6,079 nt of DNA from Actinomycetes bacterium (GTDB taxonomy: Bacteria > Actinomycetota > Acidimicrobiia > Acidimicrobiales > RAAP-2). The stretch lies in NCBI GenBank assembly GCA_021799915.1, contig JAJYZN010000165.1, positions 1 to 6,079 on the forward strand, given 5' to 3'. Made by a program: the position numbers and the translations under genes. The notes beneath the pieces are model-generated. The model saw only the letters and a list, made by a program, of their open reading frames with translations, ran no database searches and was not told the DNA's origin. This document shows, in pieces, positions 1-5,958 of the stretch; position 1 is the first letter of the stretch, and the number at the start of each line of letters is the position of its first letter.

Positions 1-257
1 AGAAGCCACACGGTGATACTCCAGGTGAAGAGGCTTGGGTGGACGATGGCTTCTGCCATGCTGACCACCGTCCCGACCAGCACCACGAAAATGACCGGGT
101 TCCTGATCTGCACACGGGGGTCGAGCTTGGTGACCGAGCCCCGAACAGCGTTGGCCAGGATGGAGGGATCGAAAAGGCTGGAGCTCTGGGCCACGCCATG
201 CGGCGACGCGGGTGAGGTGGGTGAGGTGGTCGAAGTAGCCGAGGGCATCGCGCTCAT
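1..257 (-). CDS. kdpB: Potassium-transporting ATPase subunit B, N-terminal 85 codons (partial)
   Basis: KdpB is the P-type ATPase subunit of the KdpFABC potassium pump; it hydrolyses ATP at the inner face of the membrane to drive K+ uptake through KdpA. Only the N-terminus is present; the phosphorylation motif and the rest lie beyond the left edge. The frame is open from the ATG at 257-255 to the edge. Residues 28-62 (LFDPSILANAVRG, then LDPRV, then RNPVIFVVLVG) match the start of KdpB, including the conserved RNPV(I/M)F entry into the first membrane helix. Residues 5-19 are a Ser/Thr/Pro-rich stretch ahead of the conserved part, containing a 9-bp tandem repeat (TSPTSP). The start overlaps the kdpA stop as ATGA, so coupled translation is likely; no clear Shine-Dalgarno is seen. 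A second ATG at codon 4 is an alternative start. Identity is secure from sequence and gene order. Confidence 0.95.
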   Translation of the reverse strand, partial: MSAMPSATSTTSPTSPASPHGVAQSSSLFDPSILANAVRGSVTKLDPRVQIRNPVIFVVLVGTVVSMAEAIVHPSLFTWSITVWL

Positions 258-1948
258 CCGAAGAGCCGCCCATGGCTCAGCCACTCCACGATCGGACCGA
301 GCGACACCGCCGGGAAGAAGGTGAGCCCACCCACGATGAGGATGACACCGATCACCAGTCCCGTGAACAAGGGCGTGTCGGTGCGGAAGGTTCCCAGCCC
401 GGAGGGAACGACTGCCTTCGAGGCCAGGGATCCGGCCAGGGCGAGGACAGGCACCATCACACCGAAGCGCCCCAACAGCATCGCGATCCCACCGGTCACG
501 TTGTAGAAGGCCGTATTGCCATTCAGGCCGGCAAAGGCCGATCCGTTGTTGTTCGCCTGGGAGGTGAAGGCGTAGAGGATCTCGGAGAAGCCGTGTGGTC
601 CGGCGTTCGTCGGCCCCACCCGACCGGCGTGAACTGATACGGCGATAGCCGTCAGGCCCAGCACGGCGATGGGCATGACCAGGATGCCGAGAGCCGCCAG
701 CTTCACTTCACGTGCCTGGATCTTCTTGCCCAGGTACTCGGGCGTTCGACCCACCATCAGACCGCCGAGGAACACGGCCACCAGCGCGAACAGCAAGATG
801 GTGTAGAGGCCGCTTCCCACGCCACCCGGCGTCACCTCGCCCAGCATCATCCCCGACATGAGACCGAAACCTCCGAGCGGGGTGAACGAGTCGTTGGCCC
901 CGGCCACCGAGCCCGTCGACGTCTGGGTCGACGCGATGTTGTAGAGCGACGTGGGAAGAGCCCCGAATCGCACCTCCTTGCCCACCATGTTCCCTCCCGG
1001 CTGTGCCACGACGTGGGCCGCGGCGACGGCCGGGTTCCCCTGAGCCTCGGCGTAGGAAGAGAAGCCCAACCACGTCCCGAAGATGATGGCCATGGCCGCC
1101 AAGAGCGTCAGTCCTTGCCTGAAGCTCCCGACCAGCTTGCCGAACGTGTAGGTCAGGGCGACGGGAATGCACAGGAGGAGAAGGACGGACAGCAACAGCG
1201 TCGCACCGGTCGGGTCCTCGAAGGGATCGGCTCCATTGGCATTGAAGAATCCCCCTCCGTTGGTCCCGAGCTGCTTGATGGGCTCCATGAAGGCGACCGG
1301 GCCCCGGGGAATGACCTGGGTTGCACCCGTGAGGGCATTGTGGACGGTTGCCGGCCCGGCCAGGGTTTGGACAGCTCCCTGGGACACGAAGACGATGCCG
1401 CAGACGAAGGCGATCGGCAGCAGGATGTAGAGGACCCCCCGGATGAGGTCCACCCAGAAATTCCCGATGGTCGGCGAACCCTTTCGGGCGAAGCCACGGA
1501 TGAGGGCGACGGCGACGGCGATGCCCACGGCGGCGCTGACGAACTGCTGGACGGTGAGCGCCGCCATCTGCGACAGGTAGGACATCGTGGACTCACCGGC
1601 ATAGTTCTGCCAATTGGTGTTGGTGACGAACGACACGGCCGTGTTCCAGGCCAGAGCCGGTGAGACGGCGCCCAGATGCTGGGGGTTGAACGGGAGGCTT
1701 CCCTGGAGGCGCAGCAGTCCGTAGGTGACGACGAGAGCCACGCCGGAGAACACGATCAGCGCTCCGGCGTAACGGGGCCACGTCTGCTCCGATTCGGGAT
1801 CGATCATCAAGACTCGGTAGACGGGGCGTTCCAGGCGTGCCAGGAAGGTCACCCGACCTTCGTAGACCGCCGCCATGTACGAGCCCAGGAAGCGCCAGGA
1901 GAGAGCCAGGAGAACGACCAGGACCAGGATCGTCCAGAAGTAACTCAT
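254..1948 (-). CDS. kdpA: Potassium-transporting ATPase, K+-binding channel subunit A
   Basis: KdpA is the membrane subunit that binds and translocates K+ in the KdpFABC complex; it belongs to the superfamily of K+ transporters with four selectivity-filter repeats. The 564 residues are close to the usual length of about 560. Ten or so hydrophobic helices are visible. All four filter regions can be picked out: TNWQNYAGE (about 111-119), GTNGGGFFNANGADPFEDPT (228-247), the TSTGSVAG to EVTPGGVGSG region (343-380), and TSQANNNGSAFAGL (462-475). The cytoplasmic GRTPEYLGKKI motif follows at 400-410, as in the family. The ATG at 1948-1946 directly abuts the kdpF stop, and the TGA at 256-254 overlaps the kdpB start. 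No strong Shine-Dalgarno precedes it, consistent with translation coupled to kdpF. The gene appears intact with no frameshift. The family match is unmistakable. Confidence 0.98.
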   Translation of the reverse strand: MSYFWTILVLVVLLALSWRFLGSYMAAVYEGRVTFLARLERPVYRVLMIDPESEQTWPRYAGALIVFSGVALVVTYGLLRLQGSLPFNPQHLGAVSPALAWNTAVSFVTNTNWQNYAGESTMSYLSQMAALTVQQFVSAAVGIAVAVALIRGFARKGSPTIGNFWVDLIRGVLYILLPIAFVCGIVFVSQGAVQTLAGPATVHNALTGATQVIPRGPVAFMEPIKQLGTNGGGFFNANGADPFEDPTGATLLLSVLLLLCIPVALTYTFGKLVGSFRQGLTLLAAMAIIFGTWLGFSSYAEAQGNPAVAAAHVVAQPGGNMVGKEVRFGALPTSLYNIASTQTSTGSVAGANDSFTPLGGFGLMSGMMLGEVTPGGVGSGLYTILLFALVAVFLGGLMVGRTPEYLGKKIQAREVKLAALGILVMPIAVLGLTAIAVSVHAGRVGPTNAGPHGFSEILYAFTSQANNNGSAFAGLNGNTAFYNVTGGIAMLLGRFGVMVPVLALAGSLASKAVVPSGLGTFRTDTPLFTGLVIGVILIVGGLTFFPAVSLGPIVEWLSHGRLFG

Positions 1949-2038
1949 TCAGAATCGCTCGGGCTTGAGAAGGGCCGCGCCTAGATAGATGAAGAGCACG
2001 GTCGACAGCGCAAGGAGGATTCCGTCGCTCAGGCTCAT
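1949..2038 (-). CDS. kdpF: Potassium-transporting ATPase subunit F (29 aa)
   Basis: This is a 29-residue single-helix membrane peptide. In known Kdp systems KdpF is a small lipid-like subunit that stabilises the KdpABC complex. The sequence begins MSLSDGILLALSTVLFIYLG and ends LLKPERF. One hydrophobic helix spans about residues 7-24, and the Leu-x-(K/R/Y)-PE(R/K)F C-terminus is the typical KdpF ending. The length matches the family (about 25-30 aa). The ATG at 2038-2036 overlaps the stop of the preceding 27-codon ORF as ATGA, and its TGA (1951-1949) directly abuts the kdpA ATG. Identity rests on size, hydrophobicity, the PERF end and position immediately before kdpA. Confidence 0.93.
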   Translation of the reverse strand: MSLSDGILLALSTVLFIYLGAALLKPERF

Positions 2039-2118
2039 ATCCGATCGAGCCCCCGGACCAGGGCCAGCAAGGCGACGACTGAGATCACGATCCCGATCAC
2101 GGAGAGAAAGTCGCCCAC
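2035..2118 (-). CDS. Putative 27-aa single-pass membrane peptide, first gene of the kdp operon
   Basis: The open frame starts at GTG (2118-2116) and ends at TGA (2037-2035), overlapping the kdpF ATG as ATGA. The peptide begins VGDFLSVIGIVISVVALLAL (GTG read as Met) and ends VRGLDRI. It has one hydrophobic helix at about residues 4-21 followed by a short basic/acidic tail (RGLDR), which suggests an N-out or inner-face-anchored topology. Size and build resemble KdpF, but it lacks the PERF ending. From memory, short peptides with an RG(L/C)(D/E)xL-like tail sit in front of kdpF in several bacterial phyla; I cannot verify this here. The ATGA overlap with kdpF, typical of translationally coupled genes, is the main reason to believe it is real. 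There is no good Shine-Dalgarno; a leaderless start is possible. Function is unknown; an accessory role in the Kdp complex is an inference from position. Confidence 0.62.
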   Translation of the reverse strand: MGDFLSVIGIVISVVALLALVRGLDRI

Positions 2119-2124
2119 ATCGGC

Positions 2125-2130
2125 AGTGTC
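2125..2130 (-). promoter_or_regulatory. Candidate -10 element of the kdp structural-gene promoter
   Basis: The hexamer GACACT on the minus strand retains the A at the second and the T at the last position, the most conserved bases of a sigma-70-type -10 box. It lies exactly 10 nt downstream of the last 7-base GTTCACG half-site (2147-2141), the same spacing as between a PhoB box and its -10. With transcription starting about 7 nt after the hexamer, the transcript would begin at or next to the GTG at 2118, giving a leaderless or nearly leaderless mRNA. The match is weak by itself; support comes from the geometry. Confidence 0.35.
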
Positions 2131-2136
2131 GCCGCT

Positions 2137-2190
2137 GTGCCGTGAACCCGAACTGAACGCCTGCGGCTCGGCCGTGAACAGTCTGTGAAC
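2137..2190 (-). promoter_or_regulatory. Probable KdpE/PhoB-type operator of the kdp structural operon: four phased GTTCA repeats
   Basis: On the minus strand four repeat units begin at 2190 (GTTCACAGACT), 2179 (GTTCACGGCCG), 2158 (GTTCAGTTCGG) and 2147 (GTTCACGGCAC). The offsets are 11, 21 and 11 bp, so all units face the same side of the helix. Tandem half-sites 11 bp apart are the known binding layout of OmpR/PhoB-family regulators, and GTTCAC closely resembles the direct-repeat unit reported for Streptomyces PhoP. The array lies between kdpE, which encodes such a regulator, and the first small gene of the pump operon. KdpE is therefore the favoured ligand, with a PhoP-like regulator as the alternative. 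The repeats are seen directly; the binding protein is inferred. Confidence 0.68.
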
Positions 2191-2205
2191 GAAGGTCTTC
2201 GGGGG

Positions 2206-2230
2206 CACGCGCCGGCTGTTGGCGAGCGTG
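2206..2230 (-). terminator. Weak hairpin just after the kdpE stop, possible partial terminator
   Basis: The minus-strand transcript can pair CACGC (2230-2226) with GCGTG (2210-2206), and inside it GCC with GGC, with a two-base bulge and a seven-base loop. It begins two bases after the kdpE stop codon. There is no T-run, and a C-run follows, so it is not a classical intrinsic terminator. It may separate the kdpDE transcript from the pump operon or simply stabilise the 3' end. It could equally be chance in GC-rich DNA. Confidence 0.25.
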
Positions 2231-2231
2231 G

Positions 2232-2921
2232 TCAGTCCGAAGGCGGAGCGACCAGTGCGTAGCCGATGCCAGGCGTGGTGCGAAGGAGGCTGCCTTCGCG
2301 GTCGTTGAGCTTGCGGCGAAGTCGGTACACGTACACCCGCAGGTACTCGGCTTCGTCGCCGTACCCGTCGCCCCATACATGGCGCAGGATCATCTGGTGG
2401 GTGCAGATCTTCCCGGCATGAGAGGCCAGGTAGGCGAGCAGCTCGAACTCCCGGCCGGTGAGTCCCAGGGGCTCGTTGGCCAGGGTTGCCTGGTGGTGGA
2501 CCAGGTCCAAGCTGAGCGGACCGACGGCGAGTACGGGCGGTCCGGTGGTCTGCGGGATGCGGCGGTGGTGGCGGAGCGCGGTGCGGATCCGGGCTTCGAG
2601 CTCGGCCATGCCGAACGGCTTGGTCACGTAGTCGTCGGCACCGCTGTCGAGGGCCGCCACCTTGCGGTCCTCCGATCCGGTAGCCGACAGCACGATGATG
2701 GCCGCGTCGGACCAGCTCCGGATCCTTCGGCATACGTCCAGCCCGTCGATGTCGGGAAGACCCAAATCCAGCACGATGAGCTCGGGCGGGTCCAGGGCCG
2801 CCTTGGACAGTCCCTCCTCCCCGGTCACTGCGACGGCCACCTCGTAGCCCCGGGCCTCGAGGCCGACCCGTAGCGCTCGGAGGAGGGGCCGGTCGTCGTC
2901 GATCACCAGGACGCGGGCCAC
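2232..2921 (-). CDS. kdpE: KDP operon response regulator, OmpR/PhoB family
   Basis: KdpE is the cytoplasmic DNA-binding response regulator phosphorylated by KdpD; it activates the kdp structural operon. The protein is 229 aa, the normal size. Receiver domain, about 1-118: acidic pocket in VLVIDDD (D8-D10), phosphoacceptor Asp52 in LIVLDLGLPDIDG, switch Ser79 in VLSATG, and Lys101 in VTKPF. Winged-helix effector domain, about 131-225: LTGREFELLAYLASHAGK, then HVWGDGYG, then LRVYVYRLRRKL, and the GIGYAL hairpin near the end. The chosen start is GTG at 2921-2919, one base after the kdpD stop, because receiver homology begins immediately (VARVLVIDDD) and GGAAGGGA lies 8 nt upstream. An ATG at 3074 would add 51 residues that overlap the kdpD C-terminus and show no domain. 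The gene is probably co-transcribed and translationally coupled with kdpD. Confidence 0.95.
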   Translation of the reverse strand: MARVLVIDDDRPLLRALRVGLEARGYEVAVAVTGEEGLSKAALDPPELIVLDLGLPDIDGLDVCRRIRSWSDAAIIVLSATGSEDRKVAALDSGADDYVTKPFGMAELEARIRTALRHHRRIPQTTGPPVLAVGPLSLDLVHHQATLANEPLGLTGREFELLAYLASHAGKICTHQMILRHVWGDGYGDEAEYLRVYVYRLRRKLNDREGSLLRTTPGIGYALVAPPSD

Positions 2922-2922
2922 G

Positions 2923-4626
2923 TCAGCCGTCCCTTCCGATACCGCTCGAGCCGTCTGACGGGTCGAGCGGACCCGGTGCGTGGACTGCAGGACCGGTGAC
3001 GCGGTCATGACGAGGCCGCCCGGACCGGGAGCCTGGTCGGTCCACCGGCAAGGTGAAGGAGAAACGCGCTCCACCAGCTGCGGCCTCGTCTACCCAGATC
3101 TTCTCGTCATGGGCCGTGACGAAGGCGTGTGCGATCGCCAACCCCAGCCCACCACGTCCTCCGGCCTCGCGGCGGTTGAACATGTGGAATATCCCCGAAC
3201 GATCTTCACTCGAGATGCCGGGACCGTGGTCTTCGACGGCCATCAGCACCGTGTCATGGGCCGGGCGGGTCGCCGTGATCACGACGGGCGTGTCGGTGGG
3301 AGCGTAGGTGAGGGCATTGTCGATCAGGTTGACCAGGACTTGACCGACGAGGAGCGGGTCCACGTTGACTTGGGGCAGGTCGTCAGCGGGTAGCCATCGG
3401 ATCCGGGTCAGGTCACTCCACGTGCCGATGGTATCGATGGCCTCCTCCATGAGTGCGTGGACACTCGTGGCGCGACGCCGGAGCTCGAGAGCCCCGGACT
3501 GGATCCTGGTCATGTCCAAGAGATTTGCCACCAGTCGATCGAGGCGTCGAGCCTGGACTTCGACGAGATGAACCAGCTCGTCGTGGTCAGACGGGCTGAT
3601 CGGCGCGTCCGGGTCCGAGAGAGCCGAGGTTGCCACCAAGATGGTGGCCAGGGGAGTCCGAAGGTCGTGGGAGACCGCCCCCACCAGCGACCGCCGGAGC
3701 CGGTCTACCTCCTCTAGGAGACGACTCCTCACCGCCTGCTCACGGAGTTGGGAACGCTCCAGGGCCAGGGCTAGATGATTGGCGAACGCCCGAAGGAGCT
3801 CGTGGTCCTGGGTGGTCCCCGGGAGCCCCCTCAGCGCCAGAAGTCCCACAGGCTCACCCGCCAGCGCCAGGGCGAGGACCTGGACGCCGTCCTGCCCGGA
3901 GCGAGAACCGTCGAGACTGACCGGGAGCCGGGAGCTCGAGAGCCGGCGAAGCTCATCGTCGGTGAGCGGTTCGCCAGCCGAGGCCATGAGCTGCAGGCGG
4001 CCCGACGAAGGAAGCAGCAGGGCCACCCCTCCGAGCTCGAAGGCTTCATGTACGGAGGTGACGACGGCAGTGAGAAGTTCGTTCAGAGGGGACTCCCGGA
4101 CCAACAGCTCCGACGAGTCGAACAGGCGCCGTAGCTCCGCAGTCCGGCGCTCGGCATCGGTGCGAGCCAGGGTGGCACGGCCCACCAGGCGAGCCACGAC
4201 GACCATGACCACCGCATAGACCCCGAGTGCCGTCCAGTTCTGCGCGGCCCCAACGGAGAGCGTGTTGTACGGAGGAAGAAAGACCAGGTCGTAGGCCAGG
4301 AATCCCGACGCCGTGGCGATGACCCCGGCACCGAACCCGCCGATCGCCACCCCCACGACGACGGGCACGACCAGCACCAGCGCCGAGGTGGCAGCGCTGA
4401 GGTGGGCCCGGAACGGCAGCATTGCAGCACTCAGGAGCACGACCAGCACCACCGCAATCCCGGCGCCGAGAAAGGCCAGGCGCGGAGGTAGGTGCGCCCG
4501 ATTAGGCCTCCGGCGCCACAGTGACTTCGGGCTCCCGCCGGATCCCGGCGCGCTCTTGCCGTCGAGCGCGGCGGCCCCCATGTCGCCGGGTGTGTCGAGA
4601 GAACCAGCGCGCCGTTCCAACGTCAT
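2923..4626 (-). CDS. kdpD: Short KdpD-type sensor histidine kinase (no N-terminal KdpD/Usp region)
   Basis: This membrane histidine kinase pairs with KdpE to respond to K+ limitation or osmotic stress. With the ATG at 4626-4624 it has 567 aa. Residues 1-47 are polar with no recognised domain. Four membrane helices at about 48-149 form a DUF4118-like module, with FLAYDLVFLPPYNTLSVGAAQNW-type sequence at 109-131 (FxxPxxTL signature). A GAF-like domain follows at about 170-292. The HisKA domain has SHDLRTP at 319-325 with phosphoacceptor His320. The ATPase domain has the N-box NLIDNALTYAP (433-443), the G1 motif EDHGPGI (465-471), and G2 GGLGLAIA (492-499). A polar tail of about 37 residues ends the protein. 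Classical KdpD is about 850-900 aa and carries an N-terminal KdpD domain plus a Usp-like domain; both are absent, because the region upstream is the end of the dehydrogenase gene. No clear Shine-Dalgarno precedes the ATG; codon 16 (ATG at 4581) is an alternative start. The stop is one base before kdpE. Confidence 0.9.
   Translation of the reverse strand: MTLERRAGSLDTPGDMGAAALDGKSAPGSGGSPKSLWRRRPNRAHLPPRLAFLGAGIAVVLVVLLSAAMLPFRAHLSAATSALVLVVPVVVGVAIGGFGAGVIATASGFLAYDLVFLPPYNTLSVGAAQNWTALGVYAVVMVVVARLVGRATLARTDAERRTAELRRLFDSSELLVRESPLNELLTAVVTSVHEAFELGGVALLLPSSGRLQLMASAGEPLTDDELRRLSSSRLPVSLDGSRSGQDGVQVLALALAGEPVGLLALRGLPGTTQDHELLRAFANHLALALERSQLREQAVRSRLLEEVDRLRRSLVGAVSHDLRTPLATILVATSALSDPDAPISPSDHDELVHLVEVQARRLDRLVANLLDMTRIQSGALELRRRATSVHALMEEAIDTIGTWSDLTRIRWLPADDLPQVNVDPLLVGQVLVNLIDNALTYAPTDTPVVITATRPAHDTVLMAVEDHGPGISSEDRSGIFHMFNRREAGGRGGLGLAIAHAFVTAHDEKIWVDEAAAGGARFSFTLPVDRPGSRSGRPRHDRVTGPAVHAPGPLDPSDGSSGIGRDG
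2930..2937 (-). promoter_or_regulatory. Ribosome binding site that fixes the kdpE GTG start
   Basis: GGAAGGGA on the minus strand lies inside the last codons of kdpD, with 8 nt between it and the GTG at 2921. It supports the 229-aa KdpE start over longer alternatives. Confidence 0.65.
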
Positions 4627-4632
4627 CCAGCA

Positions 4633-4656
4633 TGCACCGAACGCGTACTCGGTGCA
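4633..4656. repeat. 24-bp interrupted palindrome in the kdpD leader
   Basis: TGCACCGA (4633-4640) and TCGGTGCA (4649-4656) are perfect 8-bp inverted arms around an 8-bp spacer, which itself contains ACGCGT. The element ends 6 nt before the kdpD ATG and begins about 25 nt after the stop of the dehydrogenase gene. Possible roles are an operator for a dimeric repressor, an RNA hairpin limiting kdpD translation, or a tail-less terminator for the upstream gene. No T-run follows. The symmetry is certain; the role is not known. Confidence 0.55.
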
Positions 4657-4681
4657 CCTGCGGGGACCGAACGGCGCCGGA

Positions 4682-5938
4682 TCAGTTGCCGAAGTCCCAG
4701 CCTTCGCCTGATTCGTATCGGTGGATGACGTTCTTGGCGATGAGGATCTTGTGCACTTCGTCCGGTCCGTCGGCCAAGCGCAGGGTCCGAGCACCCTGGT
4801 ACATGGTCGCCAGCGGGAGATCGTTCGAGACTCCGGCAGCACCCCAGACCTGGATGGCACGGTCGACCACGCGCTCGTAAGCCGCGGGCACGAAGATCTT
4901 GATGGCGGAGATGTCGGTACGTGCGTCCTGGTCGTCTCGGTCCGTCTTCTCGGCGGCATGGATGGTCATCAGTCGAGCCGCTTGAATGTCCTGGTAGCTG
5001 TCGGCGATGAAGCCTTGGATGAATTGCTTGTCCTTCAACGGGCCCCCGTGGACTTGGCGTGAGGTGGCGCGCTCGATCATGAGATCGAAGGCCCGCCACA
5101 TCTGCCCCACCGAGTTCATGCAGTGGTAGATGCGCCCGGCGCCCAGACGATCTTGGGCGGCACGGTGCCCGTCTCCGACGTTCCCCAAGATGTTCTCGGC
5201 CGGCACCCGGACGTTCTCGTAGATCACTTCGCAGTGGTCCGAGGTAGATCGTCCCCAGATTCCGATTCCCCGGACCACGTTCACCCCCGAGGTGGAGGTG
5301 GGCACGATGATCTGGGCCATCTGGCCGGTGCGTCCGAGCTCTCCGGCGTCGTCGTGAACCCGGCACATCACGATGAAGAAGTCGGCGTCGATCCCGTTGG
5401 AGGTGAACCACTTGTGCCCGTTGATGACCCAATGGTCACCGTCACGGACAGCGGTGGTGTCCAACGAACGGGGATCGGAGCCGGGGTTGTGCGGCTCGGT
5501 CATAGAGAACCCCGACTCCATGGTCCCTTCGATCAGTGGCACCAGCCATTTCCGCTTCTGCTCCTCGGTGCCGTACTTGAGCAGGATCCGCTGGTTGCCC
5601 GAGTTGGGGGCCACGACTCCGAACAGCTTTGCCGCACCCAGGGCGTAGGCCAGCACCTCGTTCATGTAGGCGTGGCTCAGGAAGTCCAGCCCCATACCGC
5701 CGTACTCGACCGGCAGGTGCGGTGCCCACAGCCCGGCCTGGCGTACCCGCTGCTGTACCTCCTCACGCAGTTCGTAGGCGCGCCTACGGTCGGCTTCGGC
5801 GAGCTCAGCACCCTCTCGTTGCGGCCACAGGGTCCGCTCGTAGGGGAGGATCCAGGTGTTCACGATCTCGGCGGTCCGCATGCGGATGTCGTTGATCCGC
5901 TCGTCGAGGGTCGGCACCGGCTTCACGTTCATGGTCAC
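4682..5938 (-). CDS. Acyl-CoA dehydrogenase family protein (ACAD10/11-like C-terminal motif)
   Basis: This is a soluble FAD enzyme expected to oxidise an acyl-CoA thioester at the alpha-beta bond and pass electrons to electron-transfer flavoprotein. The exact substrate cannot be told. The 418 aa are typical for the family (about 380-420). The N-terminal helical domain covers about 10-140. The mid beta domain holds the flavin-contact signature GFSMTEPHNPGSDP (143-156) and INGHKWFTSNG (172-182). The C-terminal helical domain has RLGAGRIYHCMNSVG (264-278), QVWGAAGVSNDLPLA (363-377) and YQGARTLRLADGPDEVH (380-396). The glutamate usual in the MCAD-type YEG motif is Gln381 here; the ADGPDEVH segment resembles the ACAD10/11 branch, where an acidic residue nearby is thought to serve as base. 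The GTG at 5938 is chosen because GGAGGA lies 6 nt upstream; the ATG at 5932 (codon 3) is an alternative. It is followed by kdpD after 55 nt but looks functionally unrelated. Confidence 0.92.
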   Translation of the reverse strand: MTMNVKPVPTLDERINDIRMRTAEIVNTWILPYERTLWPQREGAELAEADRRRAYELREEVQQRVRQAGLWAPHLPVEYGGMGLDFLSHAYMNEVLAYALGAAKLFGVVAPNSGNQRILLKYGTEEQKRKWLVPLIEGTMESGFSMTEPHNPGSDPRSLDTTAVRDGDHWVINGHKWFTSNGIDADFFIVMCRVHDDAGELGRTGQMAQIIVPTSTSGVNVVRGIGIWGRSTSDHCEVIYENVRVPAENILGNVGDGHRAAQDRLGAGRIYHCMNSVGQMWRAFDLMIERATSRQVHGGPLKDKQFIQGFIADSYQDIQAARLMTIHAAEKTDRDDQDARTDISAIKIFVPAAYERVVDRAIQVWGAAGVSNDLPLATMYQGARTLRLADGPDEVHKILIAKNVIHRYESGEGWDFGN

Positions 5939-5944
5939 TGTCGG

Positions 5945-5950
5945 TCCTCC
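5945..5950 (-). promoter_or_regulatory. Strong ribosome binding site of the acyl-CoA dehydrogenase gene
   Basis: GGAGGA on the minus strand, 6 nt before the GTG at 5938, favours GTG over the ATG two codons later, which would be 12 nt away. A near copy (AGAGGACC, 5959-5952) lies just upstream, so AGGACC occurs twice in tandem. Confidence 0.7.
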
Positions 5951-5958
5951 AGGTCCTC

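Noticed and set aside
2097..2120. An ATG at 2120 overlapping the small-ORF GTG.
   Set aside because: It reads only seven codons before a stop and encodes nothing recognisable; the GTG frame ends in the ATGA overlap with kdpF and encodes a membrane helix.
2119..2231. A c-di-AMP (ydaO-type) riboswitch before the kdp genes.
   Set aside because: The gap is only 113 nt, is filled by the repeat array and probable promoter, and shows no paired-stem layout of that riboswitch class.
2922..3074. A longer KdpE beginning at the ATG at 3074 (51 extra residues).
   Set aside because: The extra part overlaps the kdpD C-terminus in another frame, has no domain, and the GTG at 2921 has both a ribosome site and immediate receiver homology.
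4627..4959. A longer KdpD frame open to 4959.
   Set aside because: It would overlap the 3' end of the dehydrogenase gene by 278 bases, and the added residues (Arg/Ser/Thr/Pro-rich) look like a shadow frame rather than a KdpD or Usp domain.
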